Source: Streptomyces sp. MUM 2J
Lineage (GTDB): Bacteria; Actinomycetota; Actinomycetes; Streptomycetales; Streptomycetaceae
NCBI RefSeq assembly: GCF_022414535.1
Contig: NZ_JADWYM010000024.1
Location: 1-64,000 of the forward strand
Length of the DNA stretch: 64,000 nt
Direction: 5' to 3'
Both the position numbers and the translations under genes were made by a program. Shown piece after piece: positions 27,871-36,778 of this stretch (its first letter is position 1; each line of letters starts with the position of its first letter). A model generated the notes under the pieces. The model did not search any database and was not told the origin of the DNA. It worked only from the letters and a program-made list of their open reading frames with translations.

Positions 27871-28638
27871 GTGAGCGAGCCCGTCATACGCCTGCAAGGC
27901 GTCCGCGCCGAACTGGGCTCACGCCCCGTCCTGCGCGGCATCGACCTCACGGTCTCCCGCGGCGAGGTCGTCGCACTGCTCGGCGCGAACGGTTCCGGCA
28001 AGTCGACGGCCGTGCGCAGCGTCATCGGCCAAGTGCCGGTGAGCGGCGGCGAGATCGACCTGTTCGGCACCCCGCGGCACCGGTTCCGCGACTGGGCGCG
28101 CGTGGGCTACGTCCCGCAGCGCACCACCGCCTCCGGCGGCGTCCCGGCGACGGTGACCGAGATCGTCTCCTCGGGCCGCCTGTCGCGCACCCGGTTCGGG
28201 CTGTTCCGCAGGGCCGACCAGGACGCGGTCCGGCGCGCCCTGGAACTGGTGGACATGACGGACCGGGCGAAGGACCCCGTCGACGCCCTGTCCGGCGGCC
28301 AGCACCAGCGCGTGCTCATCGCCCGCGCGCTCGCCGCCGAGCCCGAACTGTTGATCATGGACGAACCGATGGCCGGCGTCGACCTGGCCAGCCAGGAGGT
28401 GCTCGCCCGGACGCTGCGCGAGCAGGTCGCCGCGGGCGCGACCGTCCTGCTCGTCCTGCACGAGCTGGGCCCGCTGGAGCCCTTGATCGACCGTGCGGTG
28501 GTTCTGCGCGACGGCTGCGTCGTGCACGACGGGCCGCCGCCGAAGGCCGTCGGCCAGCACGCGCTGCCCGGCCACGACCACGTCCACCCGCACGCGCCGG
28601 CCGGCGCCGAACCCCTCCGCACGGGACTGCTGAGCTGA
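27871..28638 (+). CDS. znuC: Zinc ABC transporter ATPase
   Basis: A 255-residue ATP-binding subunit. Walker A is LLGANGSGKST (about residues 33-43), the Q-loop lies in VGYVPQRT, the signature LSGGQHQRVLIARAL is at about 140, Walker B is LLIMDEP and the switch His is in LVLHELG. The His-rich tail (GHDHVHPHAP) may bind zinc. GTG at 27871 is chosen for its strong AAGGAGG site; a GTG at 27781 directly after znuA would add an unusual charged leader. The stop overlaps the znuB ATG by one base. Confidence 0.95.
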   Translation: MSEPVIRLQGVRAELGSRPVLRGIDLTVSRGEVVALLGANGSGKSTAVRSVIGQVPVSGGEIDLFGTPRHRFRDWARVGYVPQRTTASGGVPATVTEIVSSGRLSRTRFGLFRRADQDAVRRALELVDMTDRAKDPVDALSGGQHQRVLIARALAAEPELLIMDEPMAGVDLASQEVLARTLREQVAAGATVLLVLHELGPLEPLIDRAVVLRDGCVVHDGPPPKAVGQHALPGHDHVHPHAPAGAEPLRTGLLS

Positions 28639-29540
28639 TGGAACTCCTCGACTACGCCTTCATGCAGCGGGCGCTGCTGGCCGCCGTGCTCGTCGGCGTC
28701 ACCGCCCCCGCGATCGGCATCTACCTCGTGCAGCGCCGCCAGCCGCTGATGGGCGACGGCATCGGCCACGTCGCCATGACCGGCGTCGGCCTCGGCTTTC
28801 TGCTGAACACCTCGCCGGTGTGGATGGCGACCGCCGTCTCCGCGTTCGGCGCCGTCCTCATGGAGCTGATCCGCTGGTACGGCAGGACCCGCGGCGACAT
28901 CGCCCTCGCCATGCTCTTCTACGGCGGCATGGCCGGCGGCGTGATGCTGGTCAACCTCACGCCGGGCGGGTCCAACGCCAACCTCAGTTCGTACCTGTTC
29001 GGCTCGCTGTCCACCGTCTCGCCCTCGGACGTGACGGCCATCTCGATCCTGGCCGCGTTCGTGATCGTGGTCACCCTGGGACTGCGGCGGCAACTGTTCG
29101 CGGTGAGCCAGGACGAGGAGTTCGCCCGGGTCACCGGCCTGCCGGTGCGGGCACTGAACCTGCTCGTCGCGGTCACCGCGGCCGTCACCGTCACCGTCGC
29201 CATGCGGGTCGTCGGCCTGATCCTGGTGTCCGCGCTGATGGTGGTCCCGGTCGCCGCCGCCCAGCAGCTCACCCGCAGCTTCGCCGCCACCTTCGTCATC
29301 GCCGTGGCCCTCGGCGTCACGGTGACCATCGGCGGCACCGTCACGTCGTACTACCAGGACGTGCCGCCCGGCGCGACGATCGTGCTGCTGACGATCGCCG
29401 CGTTCGTCGCCCTCAGCGCACTGGCCGCCCCGCTGGCGCGCCGCCGCGCCCGGGCCGCATCCGCCGCACCACCCGCACGGGAAGCGGCGGAGTGCGCGAT
29501 TCCGGCCACCCGGAGCGCGGGTGACGAGGTCGGTGCCTGA
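28638..29540 (+). CDS. znuB: Zinc ABC transporter permease
   Basis: A 300-residue membrane protein of the ABC-3 family with about eight helices, starting MELLDYAFMQRALLAAVLVG. The conserved RRQPLMGDGIGHVAMTGVGLGF (about residue 33) and the late VVGLILVSALMVVPVAAAQQL (about 193) are family hallmarks. It forms the channel of the zinc importer with ZnuC and ZnuA. It overlaps znuC by one base and is followed 61 bases later by zur. Confidence 0.95.
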   Translation: MELLDYAFMQRALLAAVLVGVTAPAIGIYLVQRRQPLMGDGIGHVAMTGVGLGFLLNTSPVWMATAVSAFGAVLMELIRWYGRTRGDIALAMLFYGGMAGGVMLVNLTPGGSNANLSSYLFGSLSTVSPSDVTAISILAAFVIVVTLGLRRQLFAVSQDEEFARVTGLPVRALNLLVAVTAAVTVTVAMRVVGLILVSALMVVPVAAAQQLTRSFAATFVIAVALGVTVTIGGTVTSYYQDVPPGATIVLLTIAAFVALSALAAPLARRRARAASAAPPAREAAECAIPATRSAGDEVGA

Positions 29541-29601
29541 CCGGGCCTGAGCCGGACTGGCACAATGGCCCGGCAGGCGCAGACATGTGAGGAGGCAACC
29601 G

Positions 29602-30030
29602 GTGACGACCGCTGGACCGCCCGTGAAGGGCCGCGCCACTCGGCAGCGTGCCGCCGTGGCGGCAGCCCTCGACGAGGTCGACGAGTTCCGCAGCGCGCAG
29701 GAACTCCACGACATGCTCAAGCACAAGGGCGACTCGGTCGGTCTGACGACGGTCTACCGCACGCTGCAGTCCCTCGCCGAGGCCGGTGAGGTCGACGTCC
29801 TGCGCACCTCCGAGGGCGAGTCCGTGTACCGCCGCTGCTCCACCGGCGAGCACCACCACCACCTGGTCTGCCGCAGCTGCGGCAAGGCCGTCGAGGTCGA
29901 GGGCCCGGCGGTGGAGAAGTGGGCGGAGGCCATCGCGGCGGAGCACGGGTACGTCAACGTGGCCCACACCGTGGAGATCTTCGGCACCTGCGCGGACTGC
30001 GCGAACTGCACGGACGCCCGCCGGGGCTGA
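29602..30030 (+). CDS. zur: Zinc uptake regulator (Fur family)
   Basis: A 142-residue Fur-family repressor. The winged helix covers about residues 8-80 (FRSAQELHDMLKHKGDSVGLTTVYRTLQSL is the recognition region). The dimer domain has the regulatory zinc ligands in STGEHHHHLVCRSCGK, and the structural pair of CxxC motifs is CRSC (about 94) and CADCANC (near the end). GTG start with GAGGAGG-type site. With zinc it represses uptake genes; the znuA promoter here carries its box. I see no Zur box directly upstream of zur itself. Confidence 0.93.
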   Translation: MTTAGPPVKGRATRQRAAVAAALDEVDEFRSAQELHDMLKHKGDSVGLTTVYRTLQSLAEAGEVDVLRTSEGESVYRRCSTGEHHHHLVCRSCGKAVEVEGPAVEKWAEAIAAEHGYVNVAHTVEIFGTCADCANCTDARRG

Positions 30031-30081
30031 ACCGCCGGGTACCGGCGGACGCCCGGTGGGACGGGCCGCCGGGCGGGCGGC

Positions 30082-30918
30082 TCAGCCGGTGGGCCCGCCC
30101 TCCATCGCCAGCAGCTCCTCGTTGGGGATCGCCCCGCCGAACCGCCGGTCGCGCGAGGCGAACTCCACACACGCCCGCCACAGGTCACGGCGGTCGAAGT
30201 CGGGCCACAGCACGTCCTGGAACACCATCTCGGCGTAGGCGCTCTGCCACAGCAGGTAGTTGGACGTGCGCTGCTCGCCGCTCGGCCGCAGGAACAGGTC
30301 GACGTCCGGCATGTCCGGGTAGTAGAGGTACTTCGCGAACGTCTTCTCGTTCACCTTGGAGGGGTCGAGGCGCCCTGCCTTCACGTCCTCCGCGAGCGCC
30401 TGCGCCGCGTCGGCGATCTCCGCGCGCCCTCCGTAGTTCATGCAGAAGTACAGGGTGAGCCGGTCATTGTCCTTGGTCTGCTCCTGCGCGATCTGCAGTT
30501 CCTTGGCGACCGACTTCCACAGCCGGGGCATCCGGCCCACCCAGCGCACCCGGATGCCGAGCTCGTCGAGCTGGTCGCGGGTCTTGCGGATGAAGTCGCG
30601 GTTGAAGTTCATCAGGAAGCGCACCTCGTCCGGCGACCGCTTCCAGTTCTCGGTGGAGAAGGCGTACAGCGAGATCGCCCCGACACCGATCTCGATCGCG
30701 CCCTGCAGCACGTCCAGCACGCGCTCGGCGCCGACCTTGTGCCCCTCGGTGCGCGGAAGACCGCGCTCCTTGGCCCAGCGGCCGTTGCCGTCCATGACGA
30801 TCGCCACGTGGCTGGGGACCAGCTCACCGGGGAGCTTGGGCGCCCGCGCGCCGGACGGGTGCGGCTCCGGCGTCCTGTACTCCCGGCGCTGCCGTCCCAG
30901 GAACTGGCGTACGACCAT
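30082..30918 (-). CDS. uppS: Isoprenyl transferase (undecaprenyl diphosphate synthase type)
   Basis: A 278-residue cis-prenyltransferase that makes the long-chain polyprenyl carrier for cell-wall synthesis. The family motifs are all present: HVAIVMDGNGRWA with the catalytic Asp (about residue 40), EGHKVGAERV, SLYAFSTENWKRS, and the late DLFLRPSGEQRTSNYLLWQ and AYAEMVF. ATG at 30918 follows GGGAGACGAG. It lies 23 bases downstream of recO on the same strand and is probably co-transcribed. Confidence 0.96.
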   Translation of the reverse strand: MVVRQFLGRQRREYRTPEPHPSGARAPKLPGELVPSHVAIVMDGNGRWAKERGLPRTEGHKVGAERVLDVLQGAIEIGVGAISLYAFSTENWKRSPDEVRFLMNFNRDFIRKTRDQLDELGIRVRWVGRMPRLWKSVAKELQIAQEQTKDNDRLTLYFCMNYGGRAEIADAAQALAEDVKAGRLDPSKVNEKTFAKYLYYPDMPDVDLFLRPSGEQRTSNYLLWQSAYAEMVFQDVLWPDFDRRDLWRACVEFASRDRRFGGAIPNEELLAMEGGPTG

Positions 30919-30941
30919 GTCGTTCTCGTCTCCCTCGTGCC

Positions 30942-31688
30942 TTACTTCTCCACGTACCGAAGCGACCGCAGCCCGCGCTCCAGGTGCCAGTGCAGGTACG
31001 CGGACACCAGTCCGCTCCCCTCCCTGACGTACCGCGGCTCGCACGCGTCCGCGGTCTCCCAGTCCCCCGTGAGCAGCGCGCCGAGCAGTTCGAGCGTCTG
31101 CGGCGACGGTACGACGCTACCGGGCACCCGGCAGTCCACGCACAGGGAGCCTCCCGAGGCCACCGAGAAGAACCGGTTGGGTCCGGGCATACCGCACTTC
31201 GCGCAGCCGCTGAAGCTGGGGGCGTACCCGTTGACCGCGAGCGACCGCAGCAGGAACGCGTCGAGCACGAGGTGCGGCGCGTGCTCCCCACGGGAGAGGG
31301 TGCGCAGACCGCCCACGAGCAGCAGGTACTGCTGGACCGCGGGTTCCCCCTCGTGGTCGGTGAACCGCTCCGCGGTCTCCAGCATGGCCGTGCCGGCGGT
31401 GTACCGCGCGTAGTCCGCCACGATCCCGCCACCGTAGGGAGCGATGGTCTCGCTCTGCGTGCACAGCGGGAGCCCGCGTCCGACCAGCTCGCTGCCGCGC
31501 GCGAAGAACTGCACGTCCACGTGGGAGAACGGCTCCAGCCGCGCCCCGAACTTGGACTTGGTGCGCCGCACTCCCCGGGCCACGGCCCGCACCCGCCCGT
31601 GCCCGCGTGTGAGCAGCGTGATGATCCGGTCCGCCTCACCCAGCTTCTGGGTGCGCAGCACGATGCCGTCGTCGCGGAACAGGCTCAT
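30942..31688 (-). CDS. recO: DNA repair protein RecO
   Basis: A 248-residue RecO that helps load RecA onto gapped DNA and anneals single strands. The N-terminal OB-fold starts MSLFRDDGIVLRTQKLGEAD and is followed by a helical domain. A Cys4 zinc site, CAKC and CVDC (about residues 151-182), is intact. ATG at 31688 is preceded by GGGAG and GGGG. It is located immediately upstream of uppS, as in other Streptomyces. Confidence 0.95.
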   Translation of the reverse strand: MSLFRDDGIVLRTQKLGEADRIITLLTRGHGRVRAVARGVRRTKSKFGARLEPFSHVDVQFFARGSELVGRGLPLCTQSETIAPYGGGIVADYARYTAGTAMLETAERFTDHEGEPAVQQYLLLVGGLRTLSRGEHAPHLVLDAFLLRSLAVNGYAPSFSGCAKCGMPGPNRFFSVASGGSLCVDCRVPGSVVPSPQTLELLGALLTGDWETADACEPRYVREGSGLVSAYLHWHLERGLRSLRYVEK

Positions 31689-32017
31689 GACCCCATTCTC
31701 CCGTACCGCACCGCCTCCCCTGCCCGTCCGGACGAAAGGATGCGGTATGCGAGCTGTGCCCCTGAACGCTTCCTCTCTCACGGCGGGGCACCGACCTGCG
31801 CCGTGCGGCGGATGCCCGGACACCCGCTCCCGAAGAGCACCGCAGTCCATGGAACGGGCCCCGGCACCGCCGCCGGGCCACCGTGGCCGGGAACCCGTAC
31901 CGACTCGCGGACACGGCCGCCGGGGCGCGCCGGCTCGTCCTGCGGCCGGAACCGGTCCCGCGATCCGGGCAACCGAATCGGCGCGACCGGTGGTCTGGGG
32001 GGCGAGGAGGGTTCTTG
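31689..32017. other. Intergenic region between recO and the sigma factor gene
   Basis: About 330 bases between divergent genes, presumably holding both promoters. I could not identify confident -10/-35 boxes. A strong GAGGAGG ribosome binding site ends at 32010. Confidence 0.4.
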
Positions 32018-32554
32018 ATGCAGGCCGAACTGGAGACTCGATTCCAGGAATTCGTCCAGGCGCGCTGGTCGCACCTGGTGCGGACCGCCTATCTGCTCAC
32101 GGGCGACGCCCACCACGCCGAGGATCTGACGCAGACGGCGCTGGCGAAGGCGTACCGGTCGTGGCGGCGGGTGGCGCGCGCCGACAACCCCGAGGCGTAC
32201 GTGCGCCGGATGCTCGTCAGCTGCAACAGCGACCGCTTCCGCAAGCGGCGGGTCCAGGAGTCGCTGACCGCGGCTCCGCCGGACAGGGCGGGGAACGACG
32301 AGGCGACCTCGTGGGCCGCCGAGCGCAGTGCGCTGATGACGGCACTGGCCGGGCTGCCGCCGCGGCAGCGGGCCGTGGTGGTGATGCGGTACTGGGAGGA
32401 CCTGTCCGAGGCGGAGGTCGCCGGCGTGCTCGGCTGCTCGCCGGGGACGGTGAAGAGCCAGGCCTCGAAGGGGCTGGCGAAGTTGCGTACGTATCCGGGG
32501 CTCGTCCAGTTGACGGGCGGGGCCGTGGCGAGCGGACGGGGAGGTACCAGGTGA
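32018..32554 (+). CDS. SigE-family ECF RNA polymerase sigma factor
   Basis: A 178-residue extracytoplasmic-function sigma factor. Region 2 covers about residues 10-75 (FVQARWSHLVRTAYLLTGDAHHAEDLTQTALAKAY). Region 4 covers about 110-165 (LPPRQRAVVVMRYWEDLSEAEVAGVLGCSPGTVKSQASKGLAKL). It matches the SigE-type actinobacterial group. ATG at 32018 has GAGGAGG seven bases upstream. The stop overlaps the following gene as GTGA, and that gene encodes a single-pass membrane protein that may act as its anti-sigma factor or target. Confidence 0.93.
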   Translation: MQAELETRFQEFVQARWSHLVRTAYLLTGDAHHAEDLTQTALAKAYRSWRRVARADNPEAYVRRMLVSCNSDRFRKRRVQESLTAAPPDRAGNDEATSWAAERSALMTALAGLPPRQRAVVVMRYWEDLSEAEVAGVLGCSPGTVKSQASKGLAKLRTYPGLVQLTGGAVASGRGGTR

Positions 32555-33498
32555 GCGGGGAGCAGGAGTGGGACGTGGAGGAGCGGATGCGCGACCTGCT
32601 CGCCGAGGACGCGTACACGATCCAGCCCTCGCCGGTGCCGTATCCGGCGATCCGGCGGCGGGGCGTCTCCGAGCGGAGGCGGCGCGTGGCGATCGCGGGC
32701 GCGGCGCTGGTCGCCCTCGGTGCGCTGCCGGTGGGGGCGTATGCGCTGGGCGGTGCGGAACGGGGCGGCTCGGACACCGCCGCACCCCGGCCGACGGCCG
32801 GCGCCGCGCAGCGCACGGCGACCTCCGCGCCCCCGGCCACGCCCGCGGCACCGGCCGGGCCGGCGCGGCCCGCCACCGACGGGCAGTTGCTGGACGGGAT
32901 CGGCTTCGCGCAGGCCGCGCACGGGTTGCAGCAGTGCCTGGACTACGACGAGAAGAGGGAGAAGGCGCTGCCCATGGGCAGCGCCGCCCCCGCGGACGAC
33001 GGCCTCGGCAAGGCGTCCGACTACCGGATCATCCTGGCGATGCACAGCACCGGCGACTCCAACGCACCGGGCGACGGCTTCTTCGTCGTCGCCGTGAAGG
33101 AGCAGCCCCGGCAGACCCGGCTGATCTGCACCATCCGCGACGGTGCGGCGCAGGGCCTGAACACCAGTGTCGGCGGCACGGCCGGCGACACCGCCCAGCC
33201 GGTCCACGCCGACATCAACAGCGGCAAGCTCTACCAGCAGTCCGTCCTGGACAAGGGTCACTGGAAGCTGCCGTTCCGCTGGGGGCTCATCGGCACGGTG
33301 GAGCCGTCGGTGGCCAAGGTGACGGTGGACTACGGCGACGGCAGCAGCGACGCCGCACTCGACCACGGCTGGTTCGTGGCGGCCGGCACGCTCGGCCGGC
33401 AGGTCACCCGGGCCCCGCACGTCAAGGGCTACGACACGGCGGGCAAGCTCGTCTACGACTCCGACCAGGACGAGAGCTACGAGAAGACCCTGCCCTGA
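32551..33498 (+). CDS. Single-pass membrane protein coupled to the sigma factor
   Basis: A 315-residue protein. An N-terminal cytoplasmic segment of about 50 residues (EERMRDLLAEDAYTIQPSPV then a basic stretch RRRGVSERRRR) precedes one membrane helix (about 54-72). A Thr/Ala/Pro-rich linker and an extracellular domain of about 200 residues with no family I recognise follow. The topology is that of anti-sigma factors, but no ZAS zinc motif is present. It overlaps the sigma gene by four bases, so a joint role is likely. The GTG start is fixed by the overlap. Function is inferred only from context. Confidence 0.75.
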   Translation: MSGEQEWDVEERMRDLLAEDAYTIQPSPVPYPAIRRRGVSERRRRVAIAGAALVALGALPVGAYALGGAERGGSDTAAPRPTAGAAQRTATSAPPATPAAPAGPARPATDGQLLDGIGFAQAAHGLQQCLDYDEKREKALPMGSAAPADDGLGKASDYRIILAMHSTGDSNAPGDGFFVVAVKEQPRQTRLICTIRDGAAQGLNTSVGGTAGDTAQPVHADINSGKLYQQSVLDKGHWKLPFRWGLIGTVEPSVAKVTVDYGDGSSDAALDHGWFVAAGTLGRQVTRAPHVKGYDTAGKLVYDSDQDESYEKTLP

Positions 33499-33813
33499 CC
33501 GTCCTCCGGGACCGCCCGCACGCGTAGGCGTTCGCGCGAAGGGGACCTGCGCGGCACTCTGGGCGCCGCCCGGGGCACCGGCCCCGACTCGTGGGCCAGG
33601 AGCACCGGCTGGTCGGGCTCCCGGCCCGGAGTCCGCCGTGATGCGGATGGCGTGGGCCCCGGCGGTGAGCGGGCCCGGGCCCCGGCCCTGGCGGTCTCCG
33701 TGCTGTTCGGGCGGCAGGGGCGCGCAAGGACGCCGGCGGGCACCGCCGGGGCTCGGCACGTCTCACGCCGACGGGCGGGTGCGCCGCCACCGCGGCGGGC
33801 GGCCGACGGACGG
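33499..33813. other. Intergenic region between convergent genes
   Basis: About 315 bases. It contains G/C-rich dyads, for example the palindrome GGGCCCGGGCCC at 33671-33682, that could serve as terminators, but none is outstanding. No credible gene. Confidence 0.4.
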
Positions 33814-34509
33814 CTACGACGGGGTCCGCGCGGCTTCCAGCAGGCGGGGGACGTCGTCGGCGCGGATGGTGAGGGCGGTGCCGACGGTGGCGAGGACCTC
33901 GCGTTCGGCGGGGGTGTAGGGGCCGTCGGCGAGGGCGATGCGGGCCCCCTGGAGCAGGATCGATTCGCGGCCGACGGGGGCGAGGTGCGGGGCGAGCGGG
34001 TCGAGGGCCTCGTGGAGCTCTATGGCCAGTCCGGCGCCGCAGGAGGAGCCGAGGACCCGGCCGGTGTCCGCGGCCAGCGCCTCGACGAGCGCGGCCAGCT
34101 GCTGACGGGTGCAGTCGCCGAAGCCGGCGGCGCGGACCGCGCTCGCGGCGACCTCCAGGGCCGCGGGCGAGCACGTACCGCCCGCGGCGAGCACGGCGAG
34201 GGCGACGGTGTGGACGGCGTCGCGGAGCATGGCGGAGAAGCGGGTGGTGGTGGGGTGGTCGAGGGCGTCGGGCCTGAAGTGGCGGTGGCAGGAGGCGCAC
34301 TCGACGACCGGCCCGGTCTCGCCGCGCGGGAGCACGGGTACGCCCAGGAAGGTCAGGCGCCGGCGTCCGGTGAGCCGCTGGTAGTTGCGGTCACCTCCGC
34401 AGCCGGGGCAGAAGAACTCGCCGTCGCCCAGGGGCGTCCACGCGGTACGGGTGCCCAGGATGCGCGAAAACCTGGCGGCACGGCCGTTTCGTCCCCGTCC
34501 TGGCAGCAC
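33814..34509 (-). CDS. TerB-like domain protein with zinc ribbon
   Basis: A 231-residue cytoplasmic protein. A short zinc ribbon (CPGCGG at about 35 and CASCH at about 71) is followed by a TerB-like helical domain from about residue 85 to the end (TRFSAMLRDAVHTVALAVLAAGG, ILLQGARIALADGPYTPAEREVLATVG). TerB domains occur in tellurite resistance operons and in stress and membrane-surveillance contexts; no other ter genes are nearby, so tellurite resistance is not implied. GTG at 34509 follows GGGAGG. It is downstream of leuA but separated by a terminator. Confidence 0.82.
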   Translation of the reverse strand: MLPGRGRNGRAARFSRILGTRTAWTPLGDGEFFCPGCGGDRNYQRLTGRRRLTFLGVPVLPRGETGPVVECASCHRHFRPDALDHPTTTRFSAMLRDAVHTVALAVLAAGGTCSPAALEVAASAVRAAGFGDCTRQQLAALVEALAADTGRVLGSSCGAGLAIELHEALDPLAPHLAPVGRESILLQGARIALADGPYTPAEREVLATVGTALTIRADDVPRLLEAARTPS

Positions 34510-34656
34510 GTCGCACCTCCCGCGAAACGTGGCGGCAACATCGCCGCGCTTGCGTGATGTTAGCCACATCTGCGAGGGCGAGTCAGCACCCCGGACGAGA
34601 CCTGTTCGTGACCTGCGGTGCCGGGTGGCCGAGAAACGGCGCTCCGCCCGGCGCCG

Positions 34657-34682
34657 CGGGGCACCCGCACGGGGGTGCCCCG
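34657..34682 (-). terminator. Terminator after leuA
   Basis: A 10-bp stem (CGGGGCACCC and its complement) with a 6-base loop, 47 bases after the leuA stop codon on the minus strand. Confidence 0.75.
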
Positions 34683-34729
34683 GCCGCCGCGACCGGCAGC
34701 CGGGGCACCGGAACTCCGGGGCGGCGCGG

Positions 34730-36460
34730 TCAGCGGGCCGCGCGGTTGACGGCGGAGACGACCGCCTTCAGCGAGGCACGCGTGGTGTTGGCGTCGATGC
34801 CGATGCCCCACAGCACCTTGTCGTCGACGACGCACTCGATGTAGGAGGCGGCGAGCGCGGAGGCGCCCTCGCTCATCGTGTGCTCCTGGTAGTCCAGCAG
34901 GCGTACGTCGACGCCGACGGACTCCAGCGCGTCGAAGAAGGCCGAGATCGGACCGTTGCCGGTGCCGGTCAGGACGGTGTCCTCACCGTCGACGGTGGCC
35001 TCGACGGTGAGGGTGTCCACGCCGTCGGTGTCGGTGGTGGACTGACCCGTCCTCACCTGGATGCGGCCCCACGGGTTGTCCGGGTTGGGCAGGTACTCGT
35101 CCTGGAAGACCGCCCAGATCTCCTTCGGCGTGATCTCGCCGCCCTCGGCGTCCGTCTTCGCCTGGATGATCCGGGAGAACTCGATCTGCATCCGGCGCGG
35201 CAGGTCCAGCTTGTGGTCGTTCTTCAGGACGTAGGAGATGCCGCCCTTGCCGGACTGGGAGTTGACGCGGATGACGGCCTCGTAGGAGCGGCCGACGTCC
35301 TTGGGGTCGATGGGCAGGTACGGCACGGCCCACTCGATGTCGTCCACGGTGACGCCCTTGGCCTCCGCCTCGGCCTCCATGGCGTCGAAACCCTTCTTGA
35401 TGGCGTCCTGGTGGGAGCCGGAGAAGGACGTGTAGACCAGGTCGCCCACGTACGGGTGGCGCGGGTGGACCTCCATCTGGTTGCAGTACTCCCACGTACG
35501 GCGGATCTCGTCGATGTCGGAGAAGTCGATCTGCGGGTCGACGCCCTGCGAGAACAGGTTCATGCCCAGGGTGACCAGGTCGACGTTGCCGGTGCGCTCA
35601 CCCTGCCCGAACAGGCAGCCCTCGATGCGGTCGGCGCCGGCCATCAGCGCCAGTTCCGCGGCGGCGACGGCCGTGCCGCGGTCGTTGTGCGGGTGGACGG
35701 ACAGGCAGACGTACTCGCGGCGGGAGAGGTTGCGGTGCATCCACTCGAAGCGGTCCGCGTGCGTGGACGGCGTCGAACGCTCCACGGTGGCGGGCAGGTT
35801 GAGGATGATCTCGCGGCCCGGACCGGGCTCGTAGACGTCCATGACCGCCTCGCAGACCTCCAGCGCGAAGTCCAGCTCGGTGTCGGTGAAGATCTCCGGC
35901 GAGTACTGGTAGCCGAACGTCGTGCCATCGGCCCCCGGGCCCAGCAGCTTCTCGGCGTACTCCATCACCAGGCGGGTGCCGTCGACGGCGATCTGCTTGA
36001 TGTCGTCCTTGGAGCCACGGAAGACCACCCGGCGGAAGACCGGTGCGGTGGCGTTGTACAGGTGGACGGTGGCGCGGCGGGCGCCCTTCAGGGACTCCAC
36101 GGTCCGCTCGATCAGGTCCTCGCGTGCCTGGGTGAGGACGGAGATCGTCACGTCCTCCGGGATCGCGCCCTCCTCCTCGATGATGGAGCGCACGAAGTCG
36201 AAGTCGGTCTGGCCGGAGGCGGGGAAGCCGACCTCGATCTCCTTGTACCCCATCTTGACCAGCTGGTCGAACATCCGGCGCTTGCGCTCGGGGGACATCG
36301 GGTCGATCAGGGCCTGGTTGCCGTCGCGCAGGTCGGTCGACAGCCAGCGGGGGGCTGCGGTGACCCGCCGGTTCGGCCAGGTGCGCTCGGGGATGTCGAC
36401 CTGCTCGTAGCGGCCGTACTTGTGGACCGGCATCGGGCTGGGCTGCTGGCGGTTCGCCAT
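34730..36460 (-). CDS. leuA: 2-isopropylmalate synthase
   Basis: A 576-residue enzyme condensing acetyl-CoA with 2-oxoisovalerate, the first committed step of leucine biosynthesis. The HMGL-like TIM barrel opens with WLSTDLRDGNQALIDPM (about residue 40). It has the metal-binding His pair in LSVHPHNDRGTAVAAAEL (about 245) and the GCLFGQGERTGNVDL motif. The C-terminal LeuA regulatory dimer domain (from about 440) mediates leucine feedback. The size and the order are those of the longer actinobacterial form. ATG at 36460 follows GAGGAG. A leader peptide rich in leucine codons lies 80 bases upstream. Confidence 0.97.
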   Translation of the reverse strand: MANRQQPSPMPVHKYGRYEQVDIPERTWPNRRVTAAPRWLSTDLRDGNQALIDPMSPERKRRMFDQLVKMGYKEIEVGFPASGQTDFDFVRSIIEEEGAIPEDVTISVLTQAREDLIERTVESLKGARRATVHLYNATAPVFRRVVFRGSKDDIKQIAVDGTRLVMEYAEKLLGPGADGTTFGYQYSPEIFTDTELDFALEVCEAVMDVYEPGPGREIILNLPATVERSTPSTHADRFEWMHRNLSRREYVCLSVHPHNDRGTAVAAAELALMAGADRIEGCLFGQGERTGNVDLVTLGMNLFSQGVDPQIDFSDIDEIRRTWEYCNQMEVHPRHPYVGDLVYTSFSGSHQDAIKKGFDAMEAEAEAKGVTVDDIEWAVPYLPIDPKDVGRSYEAVIRVNSQSGKGGISYVLKNDHKLDLPRRMQIEFSRIIQAKTDAEGGEITPKEIWAVFQDEYLPNPDNPWGRIQVRTGQSTTDTDGVDTLTVEATVDGEDTVLTGTGNGPISAFFDALESVGVDVRLLDYQEHTMSEGASALAASYIECVVDDKVLWGIGIDANTTRASLKAVVSAVNRAAR

Positions 36461-36492
36461 GGTGCGAAGGCTCCTCAGGTGTCCGAGTGGAC

Positions 36493-36535
36493 GGCCGACG
36501 ACGCAACGCCAAGCTCCGCGGGGAGGGAGTCGGCC
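36493..36535 (-). promoter_or_regulatory. Hairpin between the leuA leader peptide and leuA
   Basis: GGCCGAC at 36493 and GTCGGCC at 36529 form a 7-bp stem starting five bases after the leader peptide stop. It is placed where a ribosome stalled on leucine codons would change its folding. Its role as attenuator stem is inference. Confidence 0.5.
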
Positions 36536-36539
36536 TCGT

Positions 36540-36587
36540 CTACAGGCCCTCGCCGCGGCAGCTAAGAAGAAGCAGCCCGTAACGCAT
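36540..36587 (-). CDS. leuL: leuA leader peptide
   Basis: A 15-residue peptide MRYGLLLLSCRGEGL encoded upstream of leuA on the same strand, with GGAG four bases before its ATG. Four consecutive leucine codons (CTG CTT CTT CTT), plus a fifth at the end, make it a classical attenuation sensor: when charged tRNA-Leu is scarce, stalling here would favour leuA expression. An in-frame ATG four codons earlier (36599) is an alternative start. Leader peptides of this kind have been reported before Streptomyces leuA. Confidence 0.85.
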   Translation of the reverse strand: MRYGLLLLSCRGEGL

Positions 36588-36778
36588 GATGCTCCGCATG
36601 CTAGCCGAGCCGTCCCGGATGCGGGGGGCTGTATCAGTATGCGGGACCGGACACCCATACCGGACAAAAGGTGCGCAATACCACATCATCACGGAGCGTG
36701 GCGCCCGCTGTCCCGGTATTTCACCAATCATGGTGCCAGGTAGTGACAGTGTCATCACGCAGTGCAAAGGTGCCGGGC

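Noticed and set aside
33814..34509. Tellurite resistance operon
   Set aside because: Only one TerB-like protein is present; no terD/terC genes are found around it.
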